Assembly (NCBI RefSeq): GCF_030824435.1
Contig: NZ_JAVBXS010000026.1
Coordinates: 1-64,000, forward strand
Direction of reading: 5' to 3'
From: Rheinheimera sp.
Lineage (GTDB): Bacteria > Pseudomonadota > Gammaproteobacteria > Enterobacterales > Alteromonadaceae
DNA: 64,000 bases
Shown here: in pieces, positions 26,796 through 35,962 of the stretch
How positions within the stretch are numbered: position 1 is the stretch's first letter
Layout: each line of letters begins with the position of its first letter
Notes under the pieces: generated by a model
The model's database searches: none
Seen by the model: the letters and a program-made list of their open reading frames with translations, nothing else
Told to the model about the DNA's origin: nothing
Position numbers and translations under genes: made by a program

Positions 26796-27458
26796 ATGTT
26801 ACAAAAATCTGTGGTGTTGTTCTGTGGCAGTGTCTTGTCTACTGTATTTTTTTCACTGGCTGCGGTGTTTGCAAGCCCATATGCAGAGGCTGCGCCAGTG
26901 CAGGTACTGGTGACAGATCAACAAGGCAAACCACTGGCCGATGCGGTGGTTGAATTGTATAACCCACAAAGCGCGGCCAAAACCAGTGGGGTTGCCGAAG
27001 TGGCGCAGCAGGATTTAACCTTCAGGCCTTTTGTGTCGGCTGTGCAGGTCGGTAGCAAGGTAGATTTTCCGAATCAGGATAAAACCCGTCACCACGTGTA
27101 TTCGTTTTCACCGGCTAAAAGTTTTGAACTGAAGTTATATGCCGGCAAACCAGAAGAGCCTTTAGTCTTTGATAAAGCGGGGGTTGTTGCCCTTGGCTGT
27201 AATATTCATGACTATATGCAAGCTTATATTTATGTCGGGGAAAGTGCGTATCTGGCGGTGTCGGGTGAAGATGGCATCGCCCGTTTTAATGAGGTGCCTG
27301 ATGCAGCTTATCAGCTGAAACTCTGGCACCCCTGGCAGGACGCTGAAGTAGCGGCAAAGCAGGTACAGGTGCCTTTTGCTGCGCTGAGCCTGCAGCTTGC
27401 TGTGACCCGGCAACAAAAACCCAGCAGGCCGAAAAAAGGTTTTGGTAATAATTATTAG
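26796..27458 (+). CDS. Periplasmic cupredoxin-like (methylamine-utilization type) protein
   Basis: The start at ATG 26796 is chosen because GGGGAG (26782-26787) is 8 bases upstream and the resulting signal peptide is clear (MLQKSVVLFCGSVLSTVFF). About 220 residues. The mature part begins APVQVLVTDQQGKPLADAVV, a carboxypeptidase-regulatory-like beta fold, and contains plausible type-1 copper ligands: His in TRHHVYSFSP, and Cys, His and Met in LGCNIHDYMQAY. The annotation methylamine utilization protein is customary for this family, but there are no methylamine dehydrogenase genes here, so the role is probably copper-dependent electron transfer or copper handling. It ends in a basic tail (KPSRPKKGF). 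Confidence 0.75.
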   Translation: MLQKSVVLFCGSVLSTVFFSLAAVFASPYAEAAPVQVLVTDQQGKPLADAVVELYNPQSAAKTSGVAEVAQQDLTFRPFVSAVQVGSKVDFPNQDKTRHHVYSFSPAKSFELKLYAGKPEEPLVFDKAGVVALGCNIHDYMQAYIYVGESAYLAVSGEDGIARFNEVPDAAYQLKLWHPWQDAEVAAKQVQVPFAALSLQLAVTRQQKPSRPKKGFGNNY

Positions 27459-27628
27459 TGTCATAGGGGTTGAAAAAGCCCTTTGCCGGCGTTATCTCGT
27501 TGCAACAACACAAGTTTTGTAATTGATCAATACGATAAACCAGCACTGCTTTTCAGAAATGAAGAGTACTGCAATCTTCATCACAGCCATTGAAGATATG
27601 GCAATCAAATAACTTTAGGAGCAAACAA

Positions 27629-28126
27629 ATGGCAACAGTGACTTTAAAAGGCAACCCGTTTCAAACCGTCGGCAATTTACCGGCTGTCGGCAGCAAAGCG
27701 CCGGATTTTACTTTAACAGGCGCTGGTCTTGCTGACGTAAAGCTGGCCGATTTTGCCGGTAAACGGCTGGTGCTGAACATTTTTCCAAGTGTAGACACGC
27801 CAACCTGTGCAACTTCAGTCCGTACTTTTAATCAGGTATTAAGTAGCCTGCAAAATACTGTGGTTCTGAACGTTTCTGCCGATTTACCTTTTGCTCAGGC
27901 GCGTTTTTGTGGTGCTGAAGGTCTGGAAAATGTGCAAAACGGCAGCAGTTTCCGCAGCGGCTTTGGTTCTGATTATGGTGTTGCTTTTGCCAATGGCCCT
28001 TTAACGGCTTTGTTGTCGCGCGCTGTGGTGGTGATCAATGAACAAGGCACTGTGATTTACACCGAGCAGGTAGCAGAAACCGCAGATGAGCCAGGTTACG
28101 ATGCGGCTGTCAAAGCCCTGAGCTGA
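27629..28126 (+). CDS. tpx: Thiol peroxidase (Tpx type peroxiredoxin)
   Basis: The start ATG 27629 has TTAGGAG just upstream, giving 165 residues. Peroxidatic Cys about 60 lies in VDTPTCATSVRTFN and resolving Cys about 94 in PFAQARFCGAEG, the same spacing as in E. coli Tpx (Cys61/Cys95). The N-terminus VTLKGNPFQTVGNLP and SKAPDFTL are typical. It reduces hydrogen peroxide and lipid peroxides in the cell, using thioredoxin. It is a single gene, ended by a strong palindrome. Confidence 0.95.
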   Translation: MATVTLKGNPFQTVGNLPAVGSKAPDFTLTGAGLADVKLADFAGKRLVLNIFPSVDTPTCATSVRTFNQVLSSLQNTVVLNVSADLPFAQARFCGAEGLENVQNGSSFRSGFGSDYGVAFANGPLTALLSRAVVVINEQGTVIYTEQVAETADEPGYDAAVKALS

Positions 28127-28165
28127 GCTTAATGGCCAGGTAGCTGTTACACTGAAGACGTAAAT

Positions 28166-28189
28166 CAAAGGCCGCTTAAGCGGCCTTTG
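28166..28189. terminator. Bidirectional terminator between tpx and the 1416-residue gene
   Basis: A perfect 24-base palindrome has half-site CAAAGGCCGCTT. It lies between two converging genes (tpx ends 28126, the minus-strand gene ends 28209), so it can serve both. The T tract is short. Confidence 0.75.
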
Positions 28190-28208
28190 TTATTGCCGGA
28201 AACTGTTG

Positions 28209-31200
28209 TTAGTCCTTTTGTTCCGGTTCTGGCTTGTTATTCTGTTGAGCTAAAGGGGCAGCCGGCCAAAAACCACCTTTACTCAGCTGTTGCCAGACCC
28301 AGGGTAACCAGCGTGTTAAAGCTGTTGCTAACCATAAAGACCATAACAACATGGCGAGCTGATAACACCAGAGTGGCAATGACAATACCCATGCTTGGGG
28401 AAGTTCAGGCTGACTAAAGTCCTGATACCAATACAGTTGTTGCTGATAAGAGCCATTACCAACCAGTTGCATATCAGGTGCAGACAACAGACCGTATGGG
28501 ATAGCTGAAAATAATGCCAGCAGCGCCGACAACGTCAGCAGGATCAGACCAAGCTGGCTTAGTCTGGCATAACTACCCTGTAACGTATTGTGCAGCTGGC
28601 CTCTTTTACTGACGGCCAACAACCACAGGCTGACCAGCAACGGGATCCAGAAACTAACGGTACAGATCCCAGCAAATAACAGTAACCAATGCCGGCGTCT
28701 GAGCGGACTTTGGATAACAGCTGGCAAAATCAAAGCCAGCAACAACATCACAGCCAGCATGCCCCAGAATAACAAGGCTGGTCCTATTGAAGGACCACCC
28801 AAAGCCAGGATCCAGCGGTCCGGTGCCAATGCCAGTTGCAGATAAATATTGGCGGCAGCCAAAGGCAAGGTGAGTTCAGTGCTATGTAATAACAGACTCT
28901 GGCCATTGTTTTCTTTAAAGTTAAGTTGAAGTTGTTGCCGGCCTGGTTTGAGCTGCAATGTCAGTTGTTGCTGATTAACCGTCAGGGGCAAGGCAACACC
29001 ATCCAGCGAGATAGCCTGCAACAGGGCATTTTGCGGCAAGGGCAGACTGAACTTTTGTGCCTGACTGGCATTCAGTTGCAAGGTCAGTTCCACATCACTG
29101 CTGCGGTTGCCTTGTTGTTGTTTTAACGCCACCTGATGAATGGTTAACATCTCACCTGCAACAGCTTCGGGTTGACTGATGTTCAGTGTCAGGGCTTCAC
29201 CAGGCCAGGGTTGCCATAACGAAGGCAAAGGGCTGTGCACCTGTGCCACAGCAGCGAGTCCGGCACTTTGCACATGCCATTTGGGCGCTGCGGCCAGTTG
29301 CCATATTTCAGTGTATTGCTGCTGTAGCGGGGTGTTGAGTTTAAGTTTGGTGTTTTGTTTCAGGCTGGATTGCCAGCTTATGGTCTGCTGATTGGCATTC
29401 AGTTGTAATTGCAACACAGCGTTTAATACCGGCAAAGGGCTCAACGGTGTTTCTCCATCAAGCAAGGGTACCTGCAATTGCAGCGCCTGTTGCGACTGAC
29501 CCACACGTCTGAGTGTTGAGGTCATCTGCCATTCCAGTCCAAGCGTCAGATGACGTTCCAGTACGGCAAAAGCCGGTAAATTTTGTTGGGCGGAAGTGCT
29601 GTGCTTTGTGTTGGCCGGCCCTTCTTTCTGCTTATCTGCCAGCCGTTCCAGCCGCAGTTGTTTTCTTGATTGTTGCAGCGCATCGGCATCCTGCAGATTG
29701 GTGCTATCCGGCACAATACGCCAGCCATTCAGGGTATCGGTCAGCTGATGCCAGGCGGTATCAAAGTTCAGCACCAGGCTTGGCTCAGTCGCCAGGATCC
29801 AAAGTTCCAGCTGATGGCGGCCCGCTGGCAACATCAGCCAGCTTTGTTGCTGTTGCTGTTGCTGGAAAATGGCGGCATTTTGCTGGTTGAGCTGAACCGC
29901 CAGCAGCTGCGCCGCCGGTACTGGCAAAGCCCAGGCACTTGGGGCCTGACTGTCGAGCTGCATTGTCAGTTTAATATTGTTATTGCTGTTACTCAGCGCC
30001 AGAGTGTTCAGACTGCTGCAGACAGGTAAACAAAGGGGCGGTTGCAGCAGTCGCTGTTCAAGTTCAGCCAGCAGCTGTTCATCCGGATAATGACCGGCTT
30101 GTGCCATTGGCGACTGCAACAGTGCATAACAGGGTAACAGCAAACCCAGCAGCATCATTTGTTGTCTGGTACGGATAAGAGTCCAGAATCCGCCGTTGTT
30201 AAATTTGGTTGCCCATAACGGCTGACAAAGTTGCCACAACAGCAGCAGCAACATCAGTACCGTCAGCAGATTCCCCAGCCGGTTTAACCAGGCCGGAACC
30301 AGATAAAGCCGGGTTTGTTCTTCTGCCAATAACGGACCTTGCCAGAATAACTGCACTTGTTGCCAATGCCATGCCGGTTCAGCCGGTCCGGTCTGAATAC
30401 GGGCATTTGGATCTCTTTGTAACACTGCAGGTTGCAAGCTACCTGAATGTTCTGCCCCGGCAGAATGTGCCATTTTGAGCCGTACCTGCGACTTTTTGCT
30501 GACCTGCTTTGCCAGTTCATCACTGCTGCTGTCGCCTGTGGCAACTGGTGCTGCTTGTTGTGGTGCTTCCTGAACCGGTGCAGATGCCACAGCTACAGCC
30601 TCAGCATATGCAGGGGCTGGCGCAGCAGCGTGTTCTATGTCCGGGTGCAGTTGCAGATAAGACAATTCCAGTTGCGGGTAAATGGCCTGACGGATTTGGT
30701 TGACGGCAAAAGGCACCACAATGATCAGTAATATCAACACATTCAGATAAGCGGCTTTTTTCAGCCATAGCTCAGCTTTGCCTTTGGCAAGCGGCAATAA
30801 TGCCAGTAACGCCAGCAGGCTGAGCCAGCTCCATTGTGGTGCATCAAAACGTTGATAACTCAAAAGCAAGGTGGCAAGGGCCAGTAATCCAAGCTGCCAG
30901 CCAAACAAACGGGCGCACGCCACGCTAAATAACAACACAAAAAAGATATCCCACAAAGTCCATTGCTCCAGCACAGAGCCGTCAATGCGGTCGGCGCCGG
31001 TAGCTGTGATTAATGACCAGCCAGGTGGCAGATTCAGCTGCCAGCTCACTTCACTAAAACTGCTTTGCCAGCCGCTGACCGGCAGCCTGTTGTTCAGTTC
31101 AGTGCGGCTTATTGTTTTGAGCTGCAGTGGATTTTGCCGCAGTTCAATACCGGCTTGTTGTTGTGGCAACTGAGTGATTAACTGAGCTTCACCATTTAAT

Positions 31201-32459
31201 TCGGCCCGTCCCAGCTGATAAGCGCTTTGTACTTCCAGCCGCGCCTGACTATGCAGCTGACCGCTGATTTGATCAGCCACAGTGATGCCAGCATTATTAA
31301 AATCAAGCCAAAGTTGTTTTTCCAGCCGCAGTTGATCGACAGGGCTGCCACCGCCGCGTTGCAGTTCGGTCAGCTGCAAAGTACTGTCCGCAGCCATGGC
31401 GTATAGCGGATATTGTTGCCAGGCTGGCGGCACCCTGGTCTGGTTTGGATCCAGACTGGCAACACCAGTCACATCGACGGTACGAAGTGAAGGCTTTGCC
31501 ACAAAAGCCCAGATCTCTTCGCCAGGCCAGGGCGCTGTGGTGACGGGCAGTTTTAATTGGGCCACACGCTGATGGCTGACAGCCTCCAGTTGCACCTGAT
31601 ACTGACCGGCACTGAGTTGCAAGGTTAATTGGCCTTTATCGTTCAGCAATACCGGTAAGTCACTCTGTAATGCTGAGGCGGAAAATCCCTGTAATAAAGC
31701 CGCATCCAGCGTGATTTCTCTTGCTTTACCACTGACATCAAGTTGCAGCAAAGTCGTTAAACTTGCCGGAATATCGTCACTGAATAAGCGGAATACTTTG
31801 ATCTGCAGTTGATCTGTGCTGTTGTCAGCTGCCACTTGTTGTTGCTGCAGCCATAACTCAGTACCAAGACGTTTGGGATCGCTGATGTCTTTACCCGACA
31901 ATTGCAGTTTTAGGATGCCACTTTGCTCCGGCACTCTGATACTCAGTGGTAATTCTTGCCAGTGAAATTCGCCCCGCAATTTCCAGCGCCCGGCACCCAG
32001 ATAAACTTCAGGCACACCATTGTTGTCACGCACAGTGGCTACAGTGCCGTTTTGCCGGTCGGTATTGGTCTGATCTTCAACGACCTGAACATCAAGCGGC
32101 CAGTTTTTCACATCGCCTGGCAGGCTGACCCAACCTTCAGCAAACAGTACCAGCTGATAACTAAAGCTGCCGCCTTCTGCTCCGGCAATCAGGCTTAAAG
32201 TTTCACTCCACTGGCATTGTTGATGCTGCTCACCAAGCCAGGGGCAGGGGTGTTGCGGATGTTTTGCCAATACCCAGTCTTGCCAGACGGCAAGATCTGC
32301 CGGTATTGGCGTTGGCAATTGTTGTGCCTGTGCCGGTATCGACAGGGCAAGGAGCGGCAAAAACAACAAAAAATGTAATTGCTGGCGCAAAAACAAGGTG
32401 GTAGTGGCAAAAAGAGCACCGCCTTGTCTGTATAAGCGAGTGGCAAAGCTGAAAGTCAT
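28209..32459 (-). CDS. Very large multi-membrane-segment protein of unknown function
   Basis: 1416 residues. The start ATG 32459 has GGAATGG upstream. A signal sequence ends near SIPAQAQQ (about 46). The mature protein alternates beta-rich periplasmic regions with groups of TM helices: about 505-600 (five or more, including WDIFFVLLFSVACARLF), about 725-790 (two), and about 1210-1390 (five or more). Between them is an Ala/Pro-rich linker (about 610-660) and a beta-rich region 800-1200 that ends in repeated jelly-roll-like strands. I recognise no catalytic motif. The alternation of beta domains with membrane bundles suggests an envelope-spanning assembly or transport protein. It is divergent from the desaturase operon. 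Confidence 0.7.
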   Translation of the reverse strand: MTFSFATRLYRQGGALFATTTLFLRQQLHFLLFLPLLALSIPAQAQQLPTPIPADLAVWQDWVLAKHPQHPCPWLGEQHQQCQWSETLSLIAGAEGGSFSYQLVLFAEGWVSLPGDVKNWPLDVQVVEDQTNTDRQNGTVATVRDNNGVPEVYLGAGRWKLRGEFHWQELPLSIRVPEQSGILKLQLSGKDISDPKRLGTELWLQQQQVAADNSTDQLQIKVFRLFSDDIPASLTTLLQLDVSGKAREITLDAALLQGFSASALQSDLPVLLNDKGQLTLQLSAGQYQVQLEAVSHQRVAQLKLPVTTAPWPGEEIWAFVAKPSLRTVDVTGVASLDPNQTRVPPAWQQYPLYAMAADSTLQLTELQRGGGSPVDQLRLEKQLWLDFNNAGITVADQISGQLHSQARLEVQSAYQLGRAELNGEAQLITQLPQQQAGIELRQNPLQLKTISRTELNNRLPVSGWQSSFSEVSWQLNLPPGWSLITATGADRIDGSVLEQWTLWDIFFVLLFSVACARLFGWQLGLLALATLLLSYQRFDAPQWSWLSLLALLALLPLAKGKAELWLKKAAYLNVLILLIIVVPFAVNQIRQAIYPQLELSYLQLHPDIEHAAAPAPAYAEAVAVASAPVQEAPQQAAPVATGDSSSDELAKQVSKKSQVRLKMAHSAGAEHSGSLQPAVLQRDPNARIQTGPAEPAWHWQQVQLFWQGPLLAEEQTRLYLVPAWLNRLGNLLTVLMLLLLLWQLCQPLWATKFNNGGFWTLIRTRQQMMLLGLLLPCYALLQSPMAQAGHYPDEQLLAELEQRLLQPPLCLPVCSSLNTLALSNSNNNIKLTMQLDSQAPSAWALPVPAAQLLAVQLNQQNAAIFQQQQQQQSWLMLPAGRHQLELWILATEPSLVLNFDTAWHQLTDTLNGWRIVPDSTNLQDADALQQSRKQLRLERLADKQKEGPANTKHSTSAQQNLPAFAVLERHLTLGLEWQMTSTLRRVGQSQQALQLQVPLLDGETPLSPLPVLNAVLQLQLNANQQTISWQSSLKQNTKLKLNTPLQQQYTEIWQLAAAPKWHVQSAGLAAVAQVHSPLPSLWQPWPGEALTLNISQPEAVAGEMLTIHQVALKQQQGNRSSDVELTLQLNASQAQKFSLPLPQNALLQAISLDGVALPLTVNQQQLTLQLKPGRQQLQLNFKENNGQSLLLHSTELTLPLAAANIYLQLALAPDRWILALGGPSIGPALLFWGMLAVMLLLALILPAVIQSPLRRRHWLLLFAGICTVSFWIPLLVSLWLLAVSKRGQLHNTLQGSYARLSQLGLILLTLSALLALFSAIPYGLLSAPDMQLVGNGSYQQQLYWYQDFSQPELPQAWVLSLPLWCYQLAMLLWSLWLATALTRWLPWVWQQLSKGGFWPAAPLAQQNNKPEPEQKD

Positions 32460-32690
32460 AATCCATTCCTGTACTTATCTGCCGCCAGCGCCATTGCTGC
32501 TGCGACAAGGCAAGTGTAACTCTGTTGTTGCAGGATGTAATAGATGGCCGCTGATTTTAATGGCTTTTTTGTGTTTCTGTTCAAACTTGATGGCTGATTG
32601 AGTGGCCGCAACAACGAAGCACTGATGCTGTTGTTGCGGCCGCTGTTAGCTCCGGCCGCATGATTTCCCACTGATATTTGCAGATGATAT

Positions 32691-32743
32691 TTGCTGGTAA
32701 GTTTGCGTACAGTTGTAATCTTATTGTGCGTACAGCTGTACAC
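32691..32743 (+). promoter_or_regulatory. desCB promoter with two FabR/DesT-like operators
   Basis: The candidate promoter has TTGCTG (32691-32696) and TGTAAT (32714-32719) with a 17-base spacer. Two palindromic sites overlap or follow it: GCGTACAGTTGTAATC at 32705-32720 and GCGTACAGCTGTACAC at 32728-32743, whose inner 12 bases GTACAGCTGTAC are a perfect palindrome. Their starts are 23 bases apart. The GCGTACA...TGTAC pattern recalls the operators of FabR and DesT, TetR-type repressors of unsaturated fatty acid genes. No regulator gene lies in the window. Confidence 0.6.
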
Positions 32744-32847
32744 TGATGCTTGCTGGTTTTTTCTGGGTTTTCCTGGTGATCTCTTATATTGCATGGTTTT
32801 CGTAAGTAATATTTTTATAAATTACGCTGGATGGAAAATAAAAAATA

Positions 32848-32863
32848 GAGTACAACTGTGCGC
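32848..32863 (-). promoter_or_regulatory. Third FabR/DesT-like operator in the desCB leader
   Basis: GAGTACAACTGTGCGC, whose reverse complement GCGCACAGTTGTACTC matches the two upstream sites. It ends 9 bases before the ribosome site of the reductase gene (GAGG at 32873). Its distance from the promoter would suit a roadblock or looping arrangement. Confidence 0.5.
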
Positions 32864-32885
32864 CGAAACTTTGAGGTGGGTTGTT

Positions 32886-34076
32886 ATGGTGCAAATTCAG
32901 GGCAAAGCTGCGATCACAAAAAATCAGGCTTTTGTGCATTTTTTAACAAAGTGCTGGCGCTGGTGCTGCAAAATGGCGCTGGTGCAACCGCGGCTTTGTA
33001 GTTATTTCGAACCGCTGATCCGGCTGTTTAACCCCGGTTATCGTGCGGGTTTGATCAGCGCACAGCTGTTGTCTGTGAGCCAGCAGCAGGATTACCTGCA
33101 CCTGCTATTAAAACCGGGCAAAAAGTTCCGTGCTTTTGTGCCTGGTCAACATCTGCAGCTGAGTGTCGAATTGGACGGCGCTTTGGTGCAGCGTACTTTT
33201 AGCATCAGCTCCCCGCTGCAACAGTTTCTGGCACAGGGTACTTTACAGCTGACATTAAAAATTCAGCCTCATGCTGGTTTAACCCGGCAGCTTGCCGCCA
33301 GAGCAGGTGAAAATCTGTTTTGTTATGTCAGCCAGGCGCAGGGAGATTTTGTACTCGACCAGCAGCGCAGTGCATTGATTGTTGTTGCAGGCAGCGGCAT
33401 TACCCCGGTGCATGCGATGTTGTGTTCATTAAGCCGGCTAACCCAGCCTGTCCGGCTGATATATAGCTACCGTGGTGCAGACAATTTGTTATTTGCCAGC
33501 AGCTGGCCGGAACTTAAAGCGCGTTTCCCGTTATTACAGATAGAACTTTGGGATACCAGTTCCGGGCCGCGGTTCAGCGCCGCTGCGCTCGCCGCCGCCT
33601 TTGCAGCATTGCAACAACAAAAAGCTGCACAAGCCGCACTGCAGGCCGAACCATGCATTTTGTATGTCTGTGGTCCCCTGACTTTTAGCCAGCAGTGGCA
33701 ACAGCAAGCTAAAACGCTCGGTATTTTGCAGGTCCGGCAGGAGTCTTTTGGCTGCCTGAATGCTGCTGATGGTGAGGCTGTGACCGTGACAGCCCGTCAG
33801 CATGGCCGCCTTGTGCAGTTACAAAGTCAGGGCAACTTATTGCAAAGCCTTGAGCAAGCTGGTTTATCACCCCGTTATGGTTGCCGTCGTGGTATCTGCA
33901 TGCAGTGCTTGTGCATAAAAACTGCAGGGCAGGTGCGTAACGAATTGACCGGGCAAATTTCAGATACAGGGGCCGGATTAGTACAACTTTGTATCAGCAC
34001 CGCTTTAACAAAGCTTGAATTACAACTTGATGCAGTCAGCACAACAGCACAGGACAACACCTCATGCACAACTTAA
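32886..34076 (+). CDS. desC: Ferredoxin reductase-type oxidoreductase, desaturase electron donor (DesC-like)
   Basis: The start at ATG 32886 follows GAGGTGGG (32873-32880); a longer frame from 32691 would run through the operators and is rejected. 396 residues. The FAD domain has RTFSISSP (RxxS), the NAD domain has LIVVAGSGITPVHAML and YVCGPLTF, and a C-terminal plant-type 2Fe-2S ferredoxin domain has the cysteine pattern GCRRGICMQCLCI with a last Cys in VQLCIS. It passes electrons from NAD(P)H to the iron centre of the desaturase encoded next; the two genes overlap by 13 bases. The arrangement matches Pseudomonas aeruginosa desCB, which introduces double bonds into acyl-CoA. Confidence 0.85.
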   Translation: MVQIQGKAAITKNQAFVHFLTKCWRWCCKMALVQPRLCSYFEPLIRLFNPGYRAGLISAQLLSVSQQQDYLHLLLKPGKKFRAFVPGQHLQLSVELDGALVQRTFSISSPLQQFLAQGTLQLTLKIQPHAGLTRQLAARAGENLFCYVSQAQGDFVLDQQRSALIVVAGSGITPVHAMLCSLSRLTQPVRLIYSYRGADNLLFASSWPELKARFPLLQIELWDTSSGPRFSAAALAAAFAALQQQKAAQAALQAEPCILYVCGPLTFSQQWQQQAKTLGILQVRQESFGCLNAADGEAVTVTARQHGRLVQLQSQGNLLQSLEQAGLSPRYGCRRGICMQCLCIKTAGQVRNELTGQISDTGAGLVQLCISTALTKLELQLDAVSTTAQDNTSCTT

Positions 34077-35152
34077 CGTCACAGCAACTGGATACACTGG
34101 CCACCGAGCTTGACACTCTGGCGGCGCAAACCCGCGCTAAAGTAGGGGCTGAAGACGCCCGTTATCTGGAGCGGGTATTATTGGTGCAGCGGCTGGCGGT
34201 CTGGACTGGCCGTTTGTTGTTACTTGGCATTATCTGGTCGCCCTGGTTATGGCTGCTGGGGGTGTTATTGCTGGCGCTTGGCAAAATTCTCGACAATATG
34301 GAAATTGGCCACAATGTATTGCACGGCCAATATGACTGGATGCAACATCCCTATTTAAATTCGCGGCAGTTTGAGTGGGATATTGCCTGTGATGCCAAAT
34401 CCTGGCAGCGCACCCACAATTTTGAACACCATACTTACACCAATATTATTGGTAAAGACCGCGATTTTGGTTATGGCCTGCTCAGGCTCAGCAACGACTT
34501 TCGCTGGCGGTTGCGTAATTTATGGCAGTTTGTCACTTACCTGCTGTTAAGCACTTTGTTTCAGTGGGGCGTTTCTTATCACGAGCTGGCGGCGCAGCGG
34601 GTGTTTTTTGGGAAAAAGAAAAATGACCGTCACAGCCAGGTGTCTGATCACGAGCTTAAAAAAGCGTTTTTTGGCAAAGGGTTACGCCAGCTATGCAAAG
34701 ACTATTTGTTGTTTCCGCTATTGTGTTTTCCGCTGTTTTTTGAGGTGTTAGTGGGTAACTTGCTGGCGAATATCATTCGCAACTGGTGGACAGCCACAGT
34801 CATTTTTTGTGGTCATTTCACCAAAGATGTTTATGTGTTTGCGGCTAAAGACTGTGAAAATGAAAGCCGCGGCCATTGGTATTTACGCCAGATGTTGGGT
34901 TCATCCAACTTTACCGGACCACGCTGGTTCCATATTCTTACCGGGCATTTAAGTTGTCAGATTGAACATCATTTGTTTCCGGACTTGCCGGCCTGTCGTT
35001 ACCCTGAGCTGGCACCTCAGGTGCGCGCTATTGCTGAGCGTTATCAGATCCCATATAACAGTGGCAGTTTTATTCGTCAGTACGCTACTGTATTACAACG
35101 TATTTTGCGTTATTCATTGCCTGCAGGGGCAGCACCACAACGGCAGATGTAA
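34064..35152 (+). CDS. desB: Membrane fatty acid desaturase (DesB-like)
   Basis: The 362-residue desaturase has all three histidine boxes: GHNVLHGQ (HxxxH, about 83-90), HNFEHHTYTN (HxxHH, about 120-128) and QIEHHLFPDLP (QxxHH, about 305-315). TM helices at about 45-75 and around 150-170 and 220-250 place it in the inner membrane. It introduces a double bond into an acyl chain, using electrons from the reductase encoded just upstream. The pair gives an aerobic route to unsaturated fatty acids, useful in the cold. The final QxxHH box resembles acyl-lipid or front-end types, so regioselectivity is open. Confidence 0.88.
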   Translation: MHNLTSQQLDTLATELDTLAAQTRAKVGAEDARYLERVLLVQRLAVWTGRLLLLGIIWSPWLWLLGVLLLALGKILDNMEIGHNVLHGQYDWMQHPYLNSRQFEWDIACDAKSWQRTHNFEHHTYTNIIGKDRDFGYGLLRLSNDFRWRLRNLWQFVTYLLLSTLFQWGVSYHELAAQRVFFGKKKNDRHSQVSDHELKKAFFGKGLRQLCKDYLLFPLLCFPLFFEVLVGNLLANIIRNWWTATVIFCGHFTKDVYVFAAKDCENESRGHWYLRQMLGSSNFTGPRWFHILTGHLSCQIEHHLFPDLPACRYPELAPQVRAIAERYQIPYNSGSFIRQYATVLQRILRYSLPAGAAPQRQM

Positions 35153-35164
35153 AAGGAAACTAAG

Positions 35165-35962
35165 ATGGATTTTGACAACTGTTTGCAGCAGCTTCAGCAC
35201 CAGAACGGGGATTCTCAGCAATTTCAGGTTCCGGCAGATTGGGGGCAGGGCCGGGCTTTGTTTGGCGGTATAGCTGCAGCGCTGGCGTTGCAATATCTGA
35301 CCCTCTGGGTGAACGCCGGTATGAGGTTGCGTTCTGTCACTCTGTCTTTTGTTGCACCGCTTGAACCCGGCGAAGCACTGGCAACCAGACGCATTTTGCG
35401 ACAGGGGAAATCTGTGTTACAGGGGCAGGTGGAGCTTTGGCAACATGGGCAGGTTGCACTGGTGTTGTTGGCAAGTTTTGGTATAGCGCGCAGTTCCGCA
35501 GTCACTTTAACACCAGCTGTTACCACTGCTATTGTGTCTGAGCCAGAAGGCTTGTGTTTACCGGCAAATGCAATGGTGCCTGAATTTACCAAACACTTTG
35601 ATTACCGTATTGCGCAAGGGGGGTTACCTTTTAGCGGGGTGAAAAGTGTCGATTTTGGCGGTTTTATGCGTTTTTGCCAGCAACAGCAACAACCTTGTAC
35701 TTTTATGCAATTGCTGGCTCTGGTAGATGCCTGGCCACCTGCAACTTTGCCCTGGCTCAGCAATCCGGCACCTGCCAGTACTTTATGCTGGACTCTGGAG
35801 TTGTTAACTGATCATCTGGAGGCTAAGGCGTCTGACTGGTGGCGTTATCTGGCGCATATCGACGCTGCCGCCGATGGTTATGGCCATATTCAGGCAAAAA
35901 TCCATGATAAAAATGGCAACCTGGTGGCGCTCAGTCGCCAGACTGTCACTTTGTTTGGCTAA
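35165..35962 (+). CDS. Acyl-CoA thioesterase-like (TesB-type double hotdog) protein
   Basis: 265 residues behind AAAGGAAAC. The two-hotdog pattern of TesB-like or thioesterase family proteins is seen: WGQGRALFGGIAAALALQYL in the first half and a second domain with WRYLAHIDAAADGYGHIQAKIHDKNGNLVA ending SRQTVTL. The gene starts 12 bases after the desaturase gene and is probably in the same operon. Likely it hydrolyses acyl-CoA, adjusting pools of substrate or product for the desaturase. The specific substrate is unknown. Confidence 0.78.
   Translation: MDFDNCLQQLQHQNGDSQQFQVPADWGQGRALFGGIAAALALQYLTLWVNAGMRLRSVTLSFVAPLEPGEALATRRILRQGKSVLQGQVELWQHGQVALVLLASFGIARSSAVTLTPAVTTAIVSEPEGLCLPANAMVPEFTKHFDYRIAQGGLPFSGVKSVDFGGFMRFCQQQQQPCTFMQLLALVDAWPPATLPWLSNPAPASTLCWTLELLTDHLEAKASDWWRYLAHIDAAADGYGHIQAKIHDKNGNLVALSRQTVTLFG

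Noticed and set aside
27521-27535. FNR box upstream of tpx (ATTGATCAAT region)
   Set aside because: The FNR consensus TTGAT-N4-ATCAA needs a 4-base spacer; here the half-sites abut and the second half fails.
28209-32459. Horizontal island containing the 1416-residue gene
   Set aside because: Base composition and codon use look like those of the neighbours, and no integrase, tRNA or direct repeat flanks it.
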